A program made the translations under genes and the position numbers. Shown piece after piece: positions 1 through 8,623 of a stretch of DNA of 36,324 bases. The number at the start of each line of letters is the position of its first letter. Position 1 is the stretch's first letter. The notes beneath the pieces were generated by a model. The model was not told the origin of the DNA. It ran no database searches and was given only the letters and a program-made list of their open reading frames with translations. Source of the stretch: Terriglobales bacterium (GTDB lineage: Bacteria > Acidobacteriota > Terriglobia > Terriglobales > SCQP01); contig JANWJU010000032.1 of NCBI GenBank assembly GCA_025451775.1, positions 1 to 36,324 of the forward strand, given 5' to 3'.

Positions 1-950
1 GCGCAACTGCTGCGCGTGCACCTCTTCGGCGCGGGCCACGCCCTTGAGCACCAGCACCACCGCACGGCGCGCCGCGCAGTCGTTGATGGGTTCGTAGGTG
101 GCGTTGAGCACCAGCACCGGGCGCAGCCGCGCGGCGGCGGGGCTCGTGCCGCGCTCCCCGCCGCAGCGCGGGCCGTGGGGGCGGCGGCAAACTCCAAGGC
201 GGCGCGCGCCGCCGTCAGCACCACGACCTGGCGGGCCCCGGCGCGCCGCAGCGCGGCGGCGGCGGCGTGGGCGGTGGCCCCGGTGGTGAAGACGTCGTCG
301 ATCAACAGCACCCGCTGTCCCGCCACCCGCGCGGAGGCGGCGAAGGCGCCGTCCAGGTTGCGGATACGGGCGGCGCGGTCCAAGCCCGATTGCGGCGCGG
401 TCTCGCGCTGGCGATGCAAGGCCCCGGGGGTGTAGGCGCACGCCAGCCGCCGCGCCAGATGCCGGGCGATGTCGGCGCTCTGGTTGTAGCCGCGTTGCCG
501 TTGCCGCTGCCGTCCCAGCGGGACGGGGATGACCAGATGCGGAAACTCGGGCAGCGCGCGTGCCAGCGCCTCCAGTTGCTGGGCCCAGAATGAGGCCGCC
601 GGGCGCAAACCGTGGAATTTCAACTGCAGAATCAGCTCCCGTGCCGCGCCGCGGTAGACGGTGGCCGCGCGTGCGCAGGCATAGGCAGGTGGAGCGGTGC
701 GGCAGGCCAGGCAGCGGCCGTCTTCGGCCGGCGCGGGAACCGGATCGCCGCACTGGCGGCAGACGGGGAGGCCAAGACCGGCAGGCGCAGAGGCCGCGGT
801 CAAGCAGGAGAGGCACACCGGCAGCCGGCGCGCGTGCTGCAGCGGGAGGCCGCAGAGGCGGCAGGGAGAGGGGAAGAGGAGGCAAAAAACGGCTCGACCA
901 ACCTCGCGTCCCCAACGGCGCACGCCGTTACCACTCACGTGCTGGTGCAC
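1..950 (-). CDS. comF: ComF-family amidophosphoribosyltransferase-like protein (3' end outside window)
   Basis: Minus-strand reading gives N-terminal zinc-finger pairs (PCRLCGL, VCLSC, VCRQCGD, CLAC) and the PRTase signature [11 protein letters not shown] (revcomp ~285-315). GTG starts possible at 950 or 938. No stop before the window edge, so it is absent from the ORF track. Confidence 0.85.
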   Translation of the reverse strand, partial: MHQHVSGNGVRRWGREVGRAVFCLLFPSPCRLCGLPLQHARRLPVCLSCLTAASAPAGLGLPVCRQCGDPVPAPAEDGRCLACRTAPPAYACARAATVYRGAARELILQLKFHGLRPAASFWAQQLEALARALPEFPHLVIPVPLGRQRQRQRGYNQSADIARHLARRLACAYTPGALHRQRETAPQSGLDRAARIRNLDGAFAASARVAGQRVLLIDDVFTTGATAHAAAAALRRAGARQVVVLTAARAALEFAAAPTARAAAGSAARAPPPRGCARCWCSTPPTNPSTTARRAVRWCWCSRAWPAPKRCTRSSC

Positions 951-1140
951 GTGGAGACGAACGCGATGGATTGCAGACCAACTGCTGAAAACCACCCTCC
1001 GCAGCGTTGCCTCAAGGCGTTTGTCTTGAGACGCTACCTCAAGACGGCCAAGACGGCCATGATACCGACCTTAATACCGGCATCATAGCATGCGCGCTGG
1101 CGGGCCGGGCGCGAGTCCGGACGCCGCCAGCGGAGAGCGG

Positions 1141-1266
1141 GCGGAGGCAGCTAGGAGATGCCACGAGCAGAGCGGGGCAACGAGCCGCAGTGCCGCTCGT
1201 GCGCCGCCCATCGAAGCCCGCCCACCAGCGACCAACGGGAGCGACCCAGCAAAAAGTGGCGAGCCA
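1141..1266. repeat. Dispersed repeat family 1, copy A (full length)
   Basis: GGAGGCAGCTAGGAGATGCCACGAGCAGAGCGGG...TCGAAGCCC...GCGACCAACGGGAGCGACCCAGCAAAAAGTGGCGAGCC; collinear with the reverse complement of 3711-3818. Confidence 0.75.
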
Positions 1267-1268
1267 CC

Positions 1269-1625
1269 TCAGGCGACCACGCCCTGCTCGACCTTCTCCT
1301 GGCAGGGGATGCATAACCCCGCCCACGGCACCGCCTCCAGGCGCTTCAGGTTCAGCTCCGCGCCGCAGTTGGTGCACTCGCCGAAACTGCCCTCGCGCAA
1401 CCGCACCAAGGCGCTGTTGACGAGCTGCAACTGGCTGCGCTCGGTGTTGCTCTGGTGGAACAGGAACTCCTTGGTGTAGGAGTTGGTGGCCTTGTCGGCG
1501 ATATCCTGCGTGGCCTCCTCATCGGCGGCGCGGCCATCCTGTTCGATGCGGGCCACGGCCTGCATCAGTTCCTGTTGTTTCTGTGCCAGCTTTTTTTGAA
1601 ACTGTTCCAGTCGCTTGCGATCCAT
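1269..1625 (-). CDS. DksA/TraR-family C4 zinc-finger protein
   Basis: MDRKRLEQFQKKLAQKQQELMQ...FGECTNCGAELNLKRLEAVPWAGLCIPCQEK; C-x2-C...C-x2-C zinc finger; AGGAG upstream of the ATG at 1625. Confidence 0.88.
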   Translation of the reverse strand: MDRKRLEQFQKKLAQKQQELMQAVARIEQDGRAADEEATQDIADKATNSYTKEFLFHQSNTERSQLQLVNSALVRLREGSFGECTNCGAELNLKRLEAVPWAGLCIPCQEKVEQGVVA

Positions 1626-1875
1626 TGTCGTGCTCCTGCGGGCAACGCCTTCGGGCGGCGGTCGCTCCGGCATCAAACTCAACTAGAACCAATGATGCTA
1701 GAACCAACTTGGGCAGGTGTCAAACTCCCGTTGCCCCATTACCTCGATCTGGAGCTTGGATGCACCGGGTGGGCACTCCGATGCTGGAATTTGGCGGGGG
1801 AATTTGACAGCTTGAACCGGAGCCGCTTACGATAAAAGGCCGGGATTTTTGTGCCGGCAGCCTTCAGGAGTCGTT

Positions 1876-2610
1876 TTGGCCCAGATCAGCCGCAAGGAAT
1901 TAAAGAGCGACGAGTTCGTCAGCGGCATGGACGCCGCGCTCGAGTTCTATCTGCAGCATCAGCGCGCCGTCATCACCGCCGCCGTGGTGTTGGTGGTGGT
2001 GGTCGCCTCCGGGTACGGATACGTCAGCTGGAGCCGGAACCGCAACCGCGCCGCCGCGGCGATGCTGGCCCAGGCGCTCAATACCATGCACGCCAGCGTG
2101 CAGACCACCCCGGCCAGCGCCGCGCCTGCGGCCAATTCCCCGGTGGGGGGCGTGACCTACCCCAGTACGGCCGCGCGCGGCTCGGCGGCCGCCCAGCAGT
2201 TCCAGGCGGTCATCAATCGATACGGGTCCACCAGCGCCGGGCAGTTGGCGCACTACTACTTGGGCTTGGCCCAATTGGACGACAACGACGCCCACGCCAC
2301 CCAAACCTTGCAGGCGGCAGCGCAATCCAGCGATGCCGTGGCCGCCACCGCCGCGCAGCACGCGCTGGCGAACCTCGATATCCAGCAGGGTAAACTCGCC
2401 GACGCCCACAAGTTGTTGGAAGCCCTCACCAAACAGGATTCCTCCACCTTGCCGCGCGCCGTAGCCATGCTGGAGCTTGCCTCCCTGGATCGCACCTACA
2501 ATCCCAAGGAAGCCGCGCAGCTTTATAAACAGTTGCAGGCCGATTATCCCAGCACCGCGACCGCCCAGCAGGCGCAGCAGGATCTGGCCAGCTTGGGCAC
2601 GGGCCAGTAG
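1876..2610 (+). CDS. Membrane-anchored TPR-like protein (YfgM / tetratricopeptide-like family)
   Basis: SDEFVSGMDAALEFYLQHQRAVITAAVVLVVVVASGYGYVSW followed by TPR-like helices; TTG start with AGGAG 5 nt upstream. Confidence 0.7.
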   Translation: MAQISRKELKSDEFVSGMDAALEFYLQHQRAVITAAVVLVVVVASGYGYVSWSRNRNRAAAAMLAQALNTMHASVQTTPASAAPAANSPVGGVTYPSTAARGSAAAQQFQAVINRYGSTSAGQLAHYYLGLAQLDDNDAHATQTLQAAAQSSDAVAATAAQHALANLDIQQGKLADAHKLLEALTKQDSSTLPRAVAMLELASLDRTYNPKEAAQLYKQLQADYPSTATAQQAQQDLASLGTGQ

Positions 2611-2620
2611 GGCGCACTCT

Positions 2621-3721
2621 TTATTGCCGGCGGGCCTGCCGGTTGACGCCCGCCCACGCCCCGGCGGCCTGTGCCGCGCACGCCCCACTCTGCCAATCTC
2701 CCGCCGGAATCCAGACGTAACCCACCAGAGTGGGGAGCGAAAACATCGCTTGCGTGGCGACGGAAACGGCGCCGCATCCGGTTTCCATCGCCAGTGCCGG
2801 GCGGGGCAGGGCGGTGATGATGGGGCCGGGATCCGCGGCGGGGGAGAGCCGCACCGAGTCCACGTCCGGTACGGTCCACGCCAGCCCATCCGCGCCGGGG
2901 TCCAACCCGGCGCCCAGATATAGATGGTTGGGGTCGGCGGCGTGAATGGCGTTGGCCACCACCTGTAGATAACGGACCAGCACCTGCTGGGCAAACGGCG
3001 CGGCGTCGGCCGCAAAGGCCGCGAACTGCCGGGTGTTGGCGGCGGGCACGGTGAGCGCGATAAAATCCTTCGCCGCCTCCCCCCACGCCTGGTCGAGGCG
3101 CCGGATGTCGCTGTGGTAGCGGATGCGGACGTAGTCCTCGGCCCGTTCCCGTCCGGGCGCGCCCTGGGGGAGCTGTAGGTAATAGCTCAGCACCAGCGCC
3201 GCATGCGGCGCCGGATCCCAGGTCAGCCCCTCGTCGCTGAGGTAGCCGATGAGCTGGGAGTCGCCGGCCTCGGGGGCGCACGCCGCCTGCGCCAAGGCCG
3301 CCACTTGGGCAGGGAAATCGGGGGCATAGACATCGAACAGCGCGGTTTGCTGATTCGCCTGCAAGTGCGCCGAGATGCCGAGCGACTCGATGAAGGGTAA
3401 TCCGCGGTGCCAGACGTCGGCATCCGTATCGCCGCCGAGGGCGTTGAACCCCCAGGCGCGCAGCCCGGCGAGGATGGCCTGGGAGCGCCGATCGACGTAG
3501 TCGGGGGCCAAATCGGTGCGGGGCGCGCTGGGCGAGATGAGATGAATGTGATCGGCGGCGAGCAGCGGCATCGGCTCGCCGCCGGGAGCCAGCAGCCGCG
3601 CGGGGCCGGTGCTGGTGGCGAGGCGGTAAAAGCCGGAGGCGCTAGCAGCAGAGTTGCCCGTGGCCAGTTGCCAGTTGCCGGTCAGCAGCACCAAGGCGCC
3701 CAGCAGCAAGGGGCTCGCCAC
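2621..3721 (-). CDS. Secreted glycoside-hydrolase-like (TIM-barrel, agarase/GH42-like) protein
   Basis: ORF with SRSQAILAGLRAWGFNALGGDTD-like, YLSDEGLTWD and DPNHLYLGAGLDPGADGLAWTVPDVDSVRLSP segments. In-frame GTG at 3721 gives a plausible signal peptide (MASPLLLGALVLLTGNWQLATGNSAASA). The ORF track extends to 3931 through a dispersed repeat. Confidence 0.5.
   Translation of the reverse strand: MASPLLLGALVLLTGNWQLATGNSAASASGFYRLATSTGPARLLAPGGEPMPLLAADHIHLISPSAPRTDLAPDYVDRRSQAILAGLRAWGFNALGGDTDADVWHRGLPFIESLGISAHLQANQQTALFDVYAPDFPAQVAALAQAACAPEAGDSQLIGYLSDEGLTWDPAPHAALVLSYYLQLPQGAPGRERAEDYVRIRYHSDIRRLDQAWGEAAKDFIALTVPAANTRQFAAFAADAAPFAQQVLVRYLQVVANAIHAADPNHLYLGAGLDPGADGLAWTVPDVDSVRLSPAADPGPIITALPRPALAMETGCGAVSVATQAMFSLPTLVGYVWIPAGDWQSGACAAQAAGAWAGVNRQARRQ
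3653..3687. repeat. Degenerate heptamer repeat GTTGCCC-GTGGCCA-GTTGCCA-GTTGCCG-GTCAGCA
   Basis: 7-nt periodicity with the same unit (GCCAGTT) as the perfect repeat at 15361. Confidence 0.7.
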
Positions 3722-3818
3722 TCTACGCTGGGTCGCTCCCGCTGGTCGCTTAACGGGGCGCTTCGACTGACGGCGGTGGGTACCCGCGCTGTTGGTGACA
3801 TCTCCAAGCTGCTTCCGT
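3711..3818. repeat. Dispersed repeat family 1, copy B (inverted)
   Basis: Revcomp GGAAGCAGCTTGGAGATGTCACCAACAGCGCGGG...GTCGAAGCGCC...GCGACCAGCGGGAGCGACCCAGCGTAGAGTGGCGAGCC. Confidence 0.75.
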
Positions 3819-3839
3819 ATGGAATACTGAAGGCGGCGC

Positions 3840-5285
3840 ATGCGGACGAGCTTATATCTATACACGGCCGTCGTGGGTCTGTGGCTTGCCGGCGGGGTGG
3901 TGGGGCGGGTGAATGGGCCGGGCGGCTTCATGTTGGAGGTGCCTGCCCAGGATCTTAGCGTGGGGCAACAGTTTCAGCCCCGCCTGGTGGCCACCTTTCC
4001 GAACCCGAGCGGGACGGGAGACGCTACCGTACTCCCAGAGGCGGTAACGTTGGCGCTATTGGATGCCAACGGGCATGCGCTCGACACCCAGGAGATTGAT
4101 TATCGCGGCGGTGTGGCGCCGGTCCCATCGCCGTGGTCGCTGCCGCGCTCGGGCGCGTACCGGGTGCGGGCGAGCGCGTCGAGCGGTACGCAGACGGTGA
4201 GCGTGAACGCGCTGCCGGAACCGGCCCGCGATCTGGGTGGGGTGACGGCGCTGGCCAGTTGGGGCGTACCGGCGGGCGCCGCCGATTACCTGCGTCAGCA
4301 CGGCTTCGTGGTGACGGAGGTGAGCGCGGACGATACGTCGGCGTTATCGGCCGATGCGCTGATCGTAGTGGGCGACCCGCGTTTGGATGGCGGCGACCTG
4401 GCCGCCGCCTACACGGCGCTCTGGCACGCCGTCGATCAAGGCGCCCGGCTGCTGGTGCTGGAGCCGCCGCCGCCGGGGGTGCGCGCCTTTTGGCCGATTC
4501 AAGCCCCGCTGCGCCCCGCCACCGGCGTCTGTGACGACTGGGACAGCCTCCCCGCGGCGGGAAGCTGGGCGCCGGCGCCGCAATTAGCGTTTGATCTGAG
4601 CAGCAAGGGCACGTTGGATATCTACCACTCGGACGGAACGTATATGCCGCGCGCCAAGAGCGCTGGCTACCCCGGCTGCCATACGCTCTTCAGTATTCGC
4701 TACGGCGCCGGATGGGTGACGCTATCGACCGTGCCGCTGCTGCAGCATTTCCAGGACGTGCGGGCGCGGCTCGATCTCATGACGCTGATCAAAGACAGTC
4801 TGCGGCGCAAGCACCGCCAGCCGGCGAGCCCGGGTTTGGCGTGGGTGATGCGGCAGCGGCTGGAGACCTTGGCCAAAGCGCCGCCGAAACCATGGGCCAC
4901 AGCGGCCGCGGTCTGGTACCTGCCGCCGCCGGCGCCGGTCGCGCCCGCCGCCGTGCTGGCGCCGGAAGCCAGCGATGGCGATCCGCAAACTTGCTGGAGC
5001 GCGCCGCCTGCCGCCGCGGGCGGCGCGCTGCGGTTGGATCTCGGTGCTCCCCGCCAGGTCCACGCGCTCGATCTGGATTTCGGCGCCGCCAGCGCCGACT
5101 GGCCGGCGCGCTTCCAGTTGGCGGCCTCCTCCGACGGCGTGCATTGGACACCGCTCGCCGCGCCCGCCCCCTCCGCCAACGGCGTGTTGGAGCTCACCGT
5201 GCCCGCCGGGGCATGGCGCGATTTTCAGCTCACCGTTGCCAGCCCCGGCCGCGCTTGGCGGGCGTGCGAGTTCAGCGCGCGCTAA
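3840..5285 (+). CDS. Secreted/membrane protein with C-terminal F5/8-type (discoidin-like) domain
   Basis: N-terminal hydrophobic segment LYTAVVGLWLAGGVVG. C-terminus ASDGDPQTCWSAPPAAAGGALRLDLGAPRQVHALDLDFG...FQLAASSDGVHWTPLA is discoidin-like. Confidence 0.6.
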   Translation: MRTSLYLYTAVVGLWLAGGVVGRVNGPGGFMLEVPAQDLSVGQQFQPRLVATFPNPSGTGDATVLPEAVTLALLDANGHALDTQEIDYRGGVAPVPSPWSLPRSGAYRVRASASSGTQTVSVNALPEPARDLGGVTALASWGVPAGAADYLRQHGFVVTEVSADDTSALSADALIVVGDPRLDGGDLAAAYTALWHAVDQGARLLVLEPPPPGVRAFWPIQAPLRPATGVCDDWDSLPAAGSWAPAPQLAFDLSSKGTLDIYHSDGTYMPRAKSAGYPGCHTLFSIRYGAGWVTLSTVPLLQHFQDVRARLDLMTLIKDSLRRKHRQPASPGLAWVMRQRLETLAKAPPKPWATAAAVWYLPPPAPVAPAAVLAPEASDGDPQTCWSAPPAAAGGALRLDLGAPRQVHALDLDFGAASADWPARFQLAASSDGVHWTPLAAPAPSANGVLELTVPAGAWRDFQLTVASPGRAWRACEFSAR

Positions 5286-5292
5286 CGCGCGC

Positions 5293-5640
5293 TCACGCGC
5301 TCTGATGCGCCACGACGCGGGTGATCTTGCCGGCAGGCGAGAGTTGGAGAAACTCGGCGTTGCGATGGCCGCCGCTGCTAAAGCAGATCACAATGCTGGC
5401 GACGCCGACGAGAACGTCGTTCAATTGGAACGCCAAATCCGGATGGGCGGCGAGGCCACGCTGGAAGTAGGCCCGCAGGCCGGCCTTGCCGTTCACCTCG
5501 GGATTGCCGAGCAGGCGCGCGGCGACGCGCGAGCTGCTGCCGGCGGCGTCGTCGTAATGGGCGAGGATCGCTTCCAGATCATGCGCGTTCCAGGCGGCGA
5601 TCCAACTCTCGGCAAAATTCCGGGCTTCTTCGATGGTCAT
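5293..5640 (-). CDS. SnoaL/NTF2-like family protein
   Basis: MTIEEARNFAESWIAAWNAHDLEAILAHYDDAAG...VNGKAGLRAYFQRGLAAHPDLAF; typical SnoaL-like pattern. Confidence 0.8.
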   Translation of the reverse strand: MTIEEARNFAESWIAAWNAHDLEAILAHYDDAAGSSSRVAARLLGNPEVNGKAGLRAYFQRGLAAHPDLAFQLNDVLVGVASIVICFSSGGHRNAEFLQLSPAGKITRVVAHQSA

Positions 5641-6248
5641 AAACGTTCCCATTGCTCCAGGCACAGGCGAGACCAGGACTCCAACTCCGCCGTCTCGCCG
5701 CCAAGTAATTCGGCCACGGTGGCAAAGCGCGGGGCGGCGATCTTTTGCTCCCGCGGCCGCACGGCGGGCGCGGCCAGCCGCCGGACGTGCACGAGGCCGA
5801 TGTGGACCCGTCCCACGGGTGTGGTGTCGTCATTGATCAGCCCCACCAGCGTGTTGCTGAGCACGGCGGCGCCAATCTCGACCTCCTCGGCCAGTTCCCG
5901 CTCCAGGGCGGCATCGTAGGCGGGGCGGCCGGGAGCGGTGAACAGCGAGTCATCGGTGTGCCGGATGTGGCCGCCAAGGCCCACCGAGTGCAGCGCCCGC
6001 AGCCGCGCCTCGGTCGAGCGCTGCCCGCGCCGGTAGCAGAACACCTTGTCCTCATGCACCAGGATCACGTAGGGGATGACCTGCTTCCAGGATGGATCTT
6101 CTTCTGCCGCGGCGCGCGGCAGGAAGCGGCTGTTGCGGGGCTCGAAGATGCGCTCCAGCCATGCTCCGCCGCCCACTTGCAGCCCCTGGAAGTATCCCGG
6201 CTCGAACAAAACCGCCCGCGGCACGGCCATTACCAGCTCTTCCGGCAT
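5637..6248 (-). CDS. NUDIX-like hydrolase/phosphoesterase
   Basis: GGHI...GRPAYDAALERELAEEVEI resembles a NUDIX box (RELxEExx). Overlaps the next gene by 4 nt. Confidence 0.65.
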   Translation of the reverse strand: MPEELVMAVPRAVLFEPGYFQGLQVGGGAWLERIFEPRNSRFLPRAAAEEDPSWKQVIPYVILVHEDKVFCYRRGQRSTEARLRALHSVGLGGHIRHTDDSLFTAPGRPAYDAALERELAEEVEIGAAVLSNTLVGLINDDTTPVGRVHIGLVHVRRLAAPAVRPREQKIAAPRFATVAELLGGETAELESWSRLCLEQWERL

Positions 6249-6309
6249 AGCCTATAGATTCTATCCGCCCGCGGCCGCCGAACGAACACGAGAGGCGCGG
6301 TAACGATCC

Positions 6310-6738
6310 TCATTCGGCAGGGCTGGCTAGAAATGGGTTCTCGATCCGCACGCCGAGCAGCCGCTGGCCGGGGTTCATGTCCTCGGTCAGGATGCGCTTG
6401 GCGCCGGATTTCGCCGCTGCCACCACGATCAGTGCGTCCCAGAAATTGATCCTGGCGTCTTCCTCCAGGCGCGTGGCCGCCAGCACATCGCGCGGCTCCA
6501 CGACGGCGGTCGCCCACTCCGCGTAGCGCTCCATGATCTCCCGTGCCGCGCCTCGGCCAAGCCGCAGCTTACGCGTCGCATGGACATAGAATTCCTGCAG
6601 GATTTGCAGGCTGACGACGCCCGTGTTCGATTCCCAAATTTCCCGCAGCGCCGCGTTGGCCAAGCTTCGTTTCCGAGGCTCGTCGAGGTCGTGAGCGTAG
6701 ATAAGGATTTTGGTATCAATAAAGGTCTTAACGCTCAT
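6310..6738 (-). CDS. vapC: PIN-domain toxin, VapC-like
   Basis: MSVKTFIDTKILIYAHD...LQEFY...DALIVVAAAKSGAKRILTEDMNPGQ; downstream of and overlapping a small antitoxin ORF. Confidence 0.85.
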   Translation of the reverse strand: MSVKTFIDTKILIYAHDLDEPRKRSLANAALREIWESNTGVVSLQILQEFYVHATRKLRLGRGAAREIMERYAEWATAVVEPRDVLAATRLEEDARINFWDALIVVAAAKSGAKRILTEDMNPGQRLLGVRIENPFLASPAE

Positions 6739-6979
6739 GCAGTTCATCCCGCGAGAACGGAGGCACAGGCCCCATGTGGAAGCCCTGATCCAATAGCTCC
6801 AGCGCCCGGCGTTTGGCCTGTTCGTAGGCGGCGCGCTCGCCCACCAGCGACTCGATGCGCTCGGCTACCACGGCGCTGATCGAACTGTTGCGTTCGGCGG
6901 CGATGCGCTTCGCCTGCTGGATCGTGCGCCGGTCGAGGCGAACGGTGAGGTTTTGCTTGGCGGCAGAGGCGGACTTCAT
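6728..6979 (-). CDS. vapB: Ribbon-helix-helix-type antitoxin (VapB/CopG-like)
   Basis: MKSASAAKQNLTVRLDRRTIQQAKRIAAERNSSISAVVAERIESLVG; overlaps the start of the PIN gene. Confidence 0.8.
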   Translation of the reverse strand: MKSASAAKQNLTVRLDRRTIQQAKRIAAERNSSISAVVAERIESLVGERAAYEQAKRRALELLDQGFHMGPVPPFSRDELHER

Positions 6980-6984
6980 GGCTG

Positions 6985-6999
6985 CACGTATTTTACGTG
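6985..6999. promoter_or_regulatory. Perfect palindrome CACGTATTTTACGTG, candidate VapB1 operator overlapping the -10
   Basis: 6+3+6 palindrome 6 nt upstream of the antitoxin ATG. Minus-strand TTGCTT (7018-7013) N17 TAAAAT (6995-6990). Confidence 0.55.
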
Positions 7000-7037
7000 T
7001 ACCGGGGCCGGGAAGCAACCGCGGGGCCGAGATTGGC

Positions 7038-7083
7038 GGCAGCGAGCGCCCGCTCTGCTCGTGGCGCTTCCAAGCTGCCTCCT
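7038..7083. repeat. Dispersed repeat family 1, left-half copy C
   Basis: Revcomp GGAGGCAGCTTGGAAGCGCCACGAGCAGAGCGGGCG matches the left half of copy A (GGAGGCAGCTAGGAGATGCCACGAGCAGAGCGGGG). Confidence 0.65.
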
Positions 7084-7116
7084 TGAGCCTAATCGCGCTA
7101 CACTACAGCACGCGCC

Positions 7117-8133
7117 ATGGTCATTGGTTTGACAGGCAACAACGGTTCCGGCAAGACCATGCTGGCGGAGCATCTTAAGGCCGCCGGGTTCTACTACCTC
7201 TCGCTGTCGGACGAGATCCGCGCGGAACTGGAGGCCGAAGGCGTGGCGCCCACGCGCGAGCACATGATCGAGCGCGGCAACGCGCTGCGCCGCCAGTTTG
7301 GCCGCGCCGTGCTGGCCGAGCGCACTCGGGCCCGCATCCGCGACGAGCGTAACTACGCGGTGGATTCCATCCGCCATCCCGACGAGGTGCGGGCGCTGCG
7401 GCAGATCCCGGGCTTCCATCTGCTGCACGTCGAGGCGCCGCTCGAGGTCCGCTACCGGCGCGCGGTCGAGCGCGGGGACGCCCGCGTGCCCAAGAGCTTC
7501 GAGCAGTTCGTGGCGCTGGAGAAGCAAGAGCAGGAGGGCGTCGATCCCGAGGCCCAGAACCTGCCCGCCTGCGCCGCGCTGGCCGATGCCACCGTGGTCA
7601 ACGACGGCAGCGTGGAGCAACTTGTGGCCCGCGCCGAGGAGGCCATCCGGGGCTGGCTGCGGGACGGCGCCCGCCACGATGACCGTCCCGGCTGGGACGA
7701 GTACTTCATGCGCATCGCCCGCATCGTTTCGCTGCGCAGCAACTGCGTCAAGCGCAAGGTGGCGGCCATCATCGTCCGCGACCGGCGCATCATCTCCACC
7801 GGCTACAATGGCACGCCGCGCGGGGTGGCCAACTGCAACCAGGGCGGCTGTCCGCGCTGCAACGGGCTGGCGGCCAGCGGCACCCGCCTCGATGAGTGCG
7901 TTTGCTCCCACGGCGAGGAGAACGCCATCGTGCAGGCCTCCTACCACGGCATCGCCATCAAGGATGGGGTGCTGTACACCACCATGTCGCCCTGCCTGCA
8001 GTGTACAAAGATGATCATCAACGCTGGGATCCGCGAGGTGATTTACAACGCCGATTACCCGCTGGCAGAGACGTCCAAACGCATCCTGGCCGAAGCGGGC
8101 GTGCTGCTGCGCCAGCTGGATTTGGGCGACTAA
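7117..8133 (+). CDS. Fused P-loop (d)NMP-kinase-like + dCMP/cytidine deaminase
   Basis: N-terminal Walker A GNNGSGKT. C-terminal deaminase SRSNCVKRKVAAIIV-like, STGYNGTPRGVANCNQGGCPRCN, HGEEN, SPCLQCTK. Confidence 0.9.
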   Translation: MVIGLTGNNGSGKTMLAEHLKAAGFYYLSLSDEIRAELEAEGVAPTREHMIERGNALRRQFGRAVLAERTRARIRDERNYAVDSIRHPDEVRALRQIPGFHLLHVEAPLEVRYRRAVERGDARVPKSFEQFVALEKQEQEGVDPEAQNLPACAALADATVVNDGSVEQLVARAEEAIRGWLRDGARHDDRPGWDEYFMRIARIVSLRSNCVKRKVAAIIVRDRRIISTGYNGTPRGVANCNQGGCPRCNGLAASGTRLDECVCSHGEENAIVQASYHGIAIKDGVLYTTMSPCLQCTKMIINAGIREVIYNADYPLAETSKRILAEAGVLLRQLDLGD

Positions 8134-8152
8134 CGGCTCCGGACGGCTCCGG

Positions 8153-8173
8153 GCCACCCCCTATTAGGGGTGG
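8153..8173 (+). terminator. Hairpin CCACCCC-ctatta-GGGGTGG after the deaminase gene
   Basis: Inverted repeat directly downstream of the stop codon; no clear T-tract. Confidence 0.35.
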
Positions 8174-8254
8174 AGCGGGGGGTGGGCCCTCCAGACTTGC
8201 CGGTTTCGTGTAAGCTAAGGTCGCGCGGCATTGGCGGCGCATGGAGAGGACAGC

Positions 8255-8623
8255 TTGAAGAGTATTTTTGTCGGCAACTTGGCGTTCGGGACCAGCGAGG
8301 ATGAGCTGCGGTCCGCGTTTGAAACCCATGGCACGGTGAACCGGGTCAGTATCATGATGGATCGCGAGACGGGGCGCTCGCGCGGCTTTGCCTTCGTCGA
8401 GATGGCCAACGACGAGGAAGCCGCCGCCGCCATCGCTGCCGTCAACGGCAGCAGCGTGGGCGGACGCGCGCTCAACGTCAACGAAGCCCGCCCCCGCCCC
8501 GAGCGCCCCGCCGGCGGCTACGCCAGCCGCGGCCCCAGCGTGGGCAGCGGTGGCGGCGGTCGCGGCCGTAACGACGACGACTACCGCGGCCACGTCCGCC
8601 AACCCCGCGAACCCCGCTGGTAA
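8255..8623 (+). CDS. RRM-type RNA-binding protein with Gly/Arg-rich tail
   Basis: KSIFVGNLAFGTSEDELRSAFETHG (RNP2) ... GRSRGFAFVEM (RNP1); GSGGGGRGRN tail. TTG start with GGAGAGGA upstream; alternative TTG at 8231. Confidence 0.88.
   Translation: MKSIFVGNLAFGTSEDELRSAFETHGTVNRVSIMMDRETGRSRGFAFVEMANDEEAAAAIAAVNGSSVGGRALNVNEARPRPERPAGGYASRGPSVGSGGGGRGRNDDDYRGHVRQPREPRW

Noticed and set aside
16-1088. Plus-strand ORFs at 16-435, 267-593, 560-988, 612-1088
   Set aside because: Shadow ORFs of the minus-strand comF gene, whose zinc finger and PRTase motif are clear.
1900-3015. 371-aa minus-strand ORF spanning the TPR-like gene and the glycoside-hydrolase 3' end
   Set aside because: Covers two better-supported genes on different frames; no motif.
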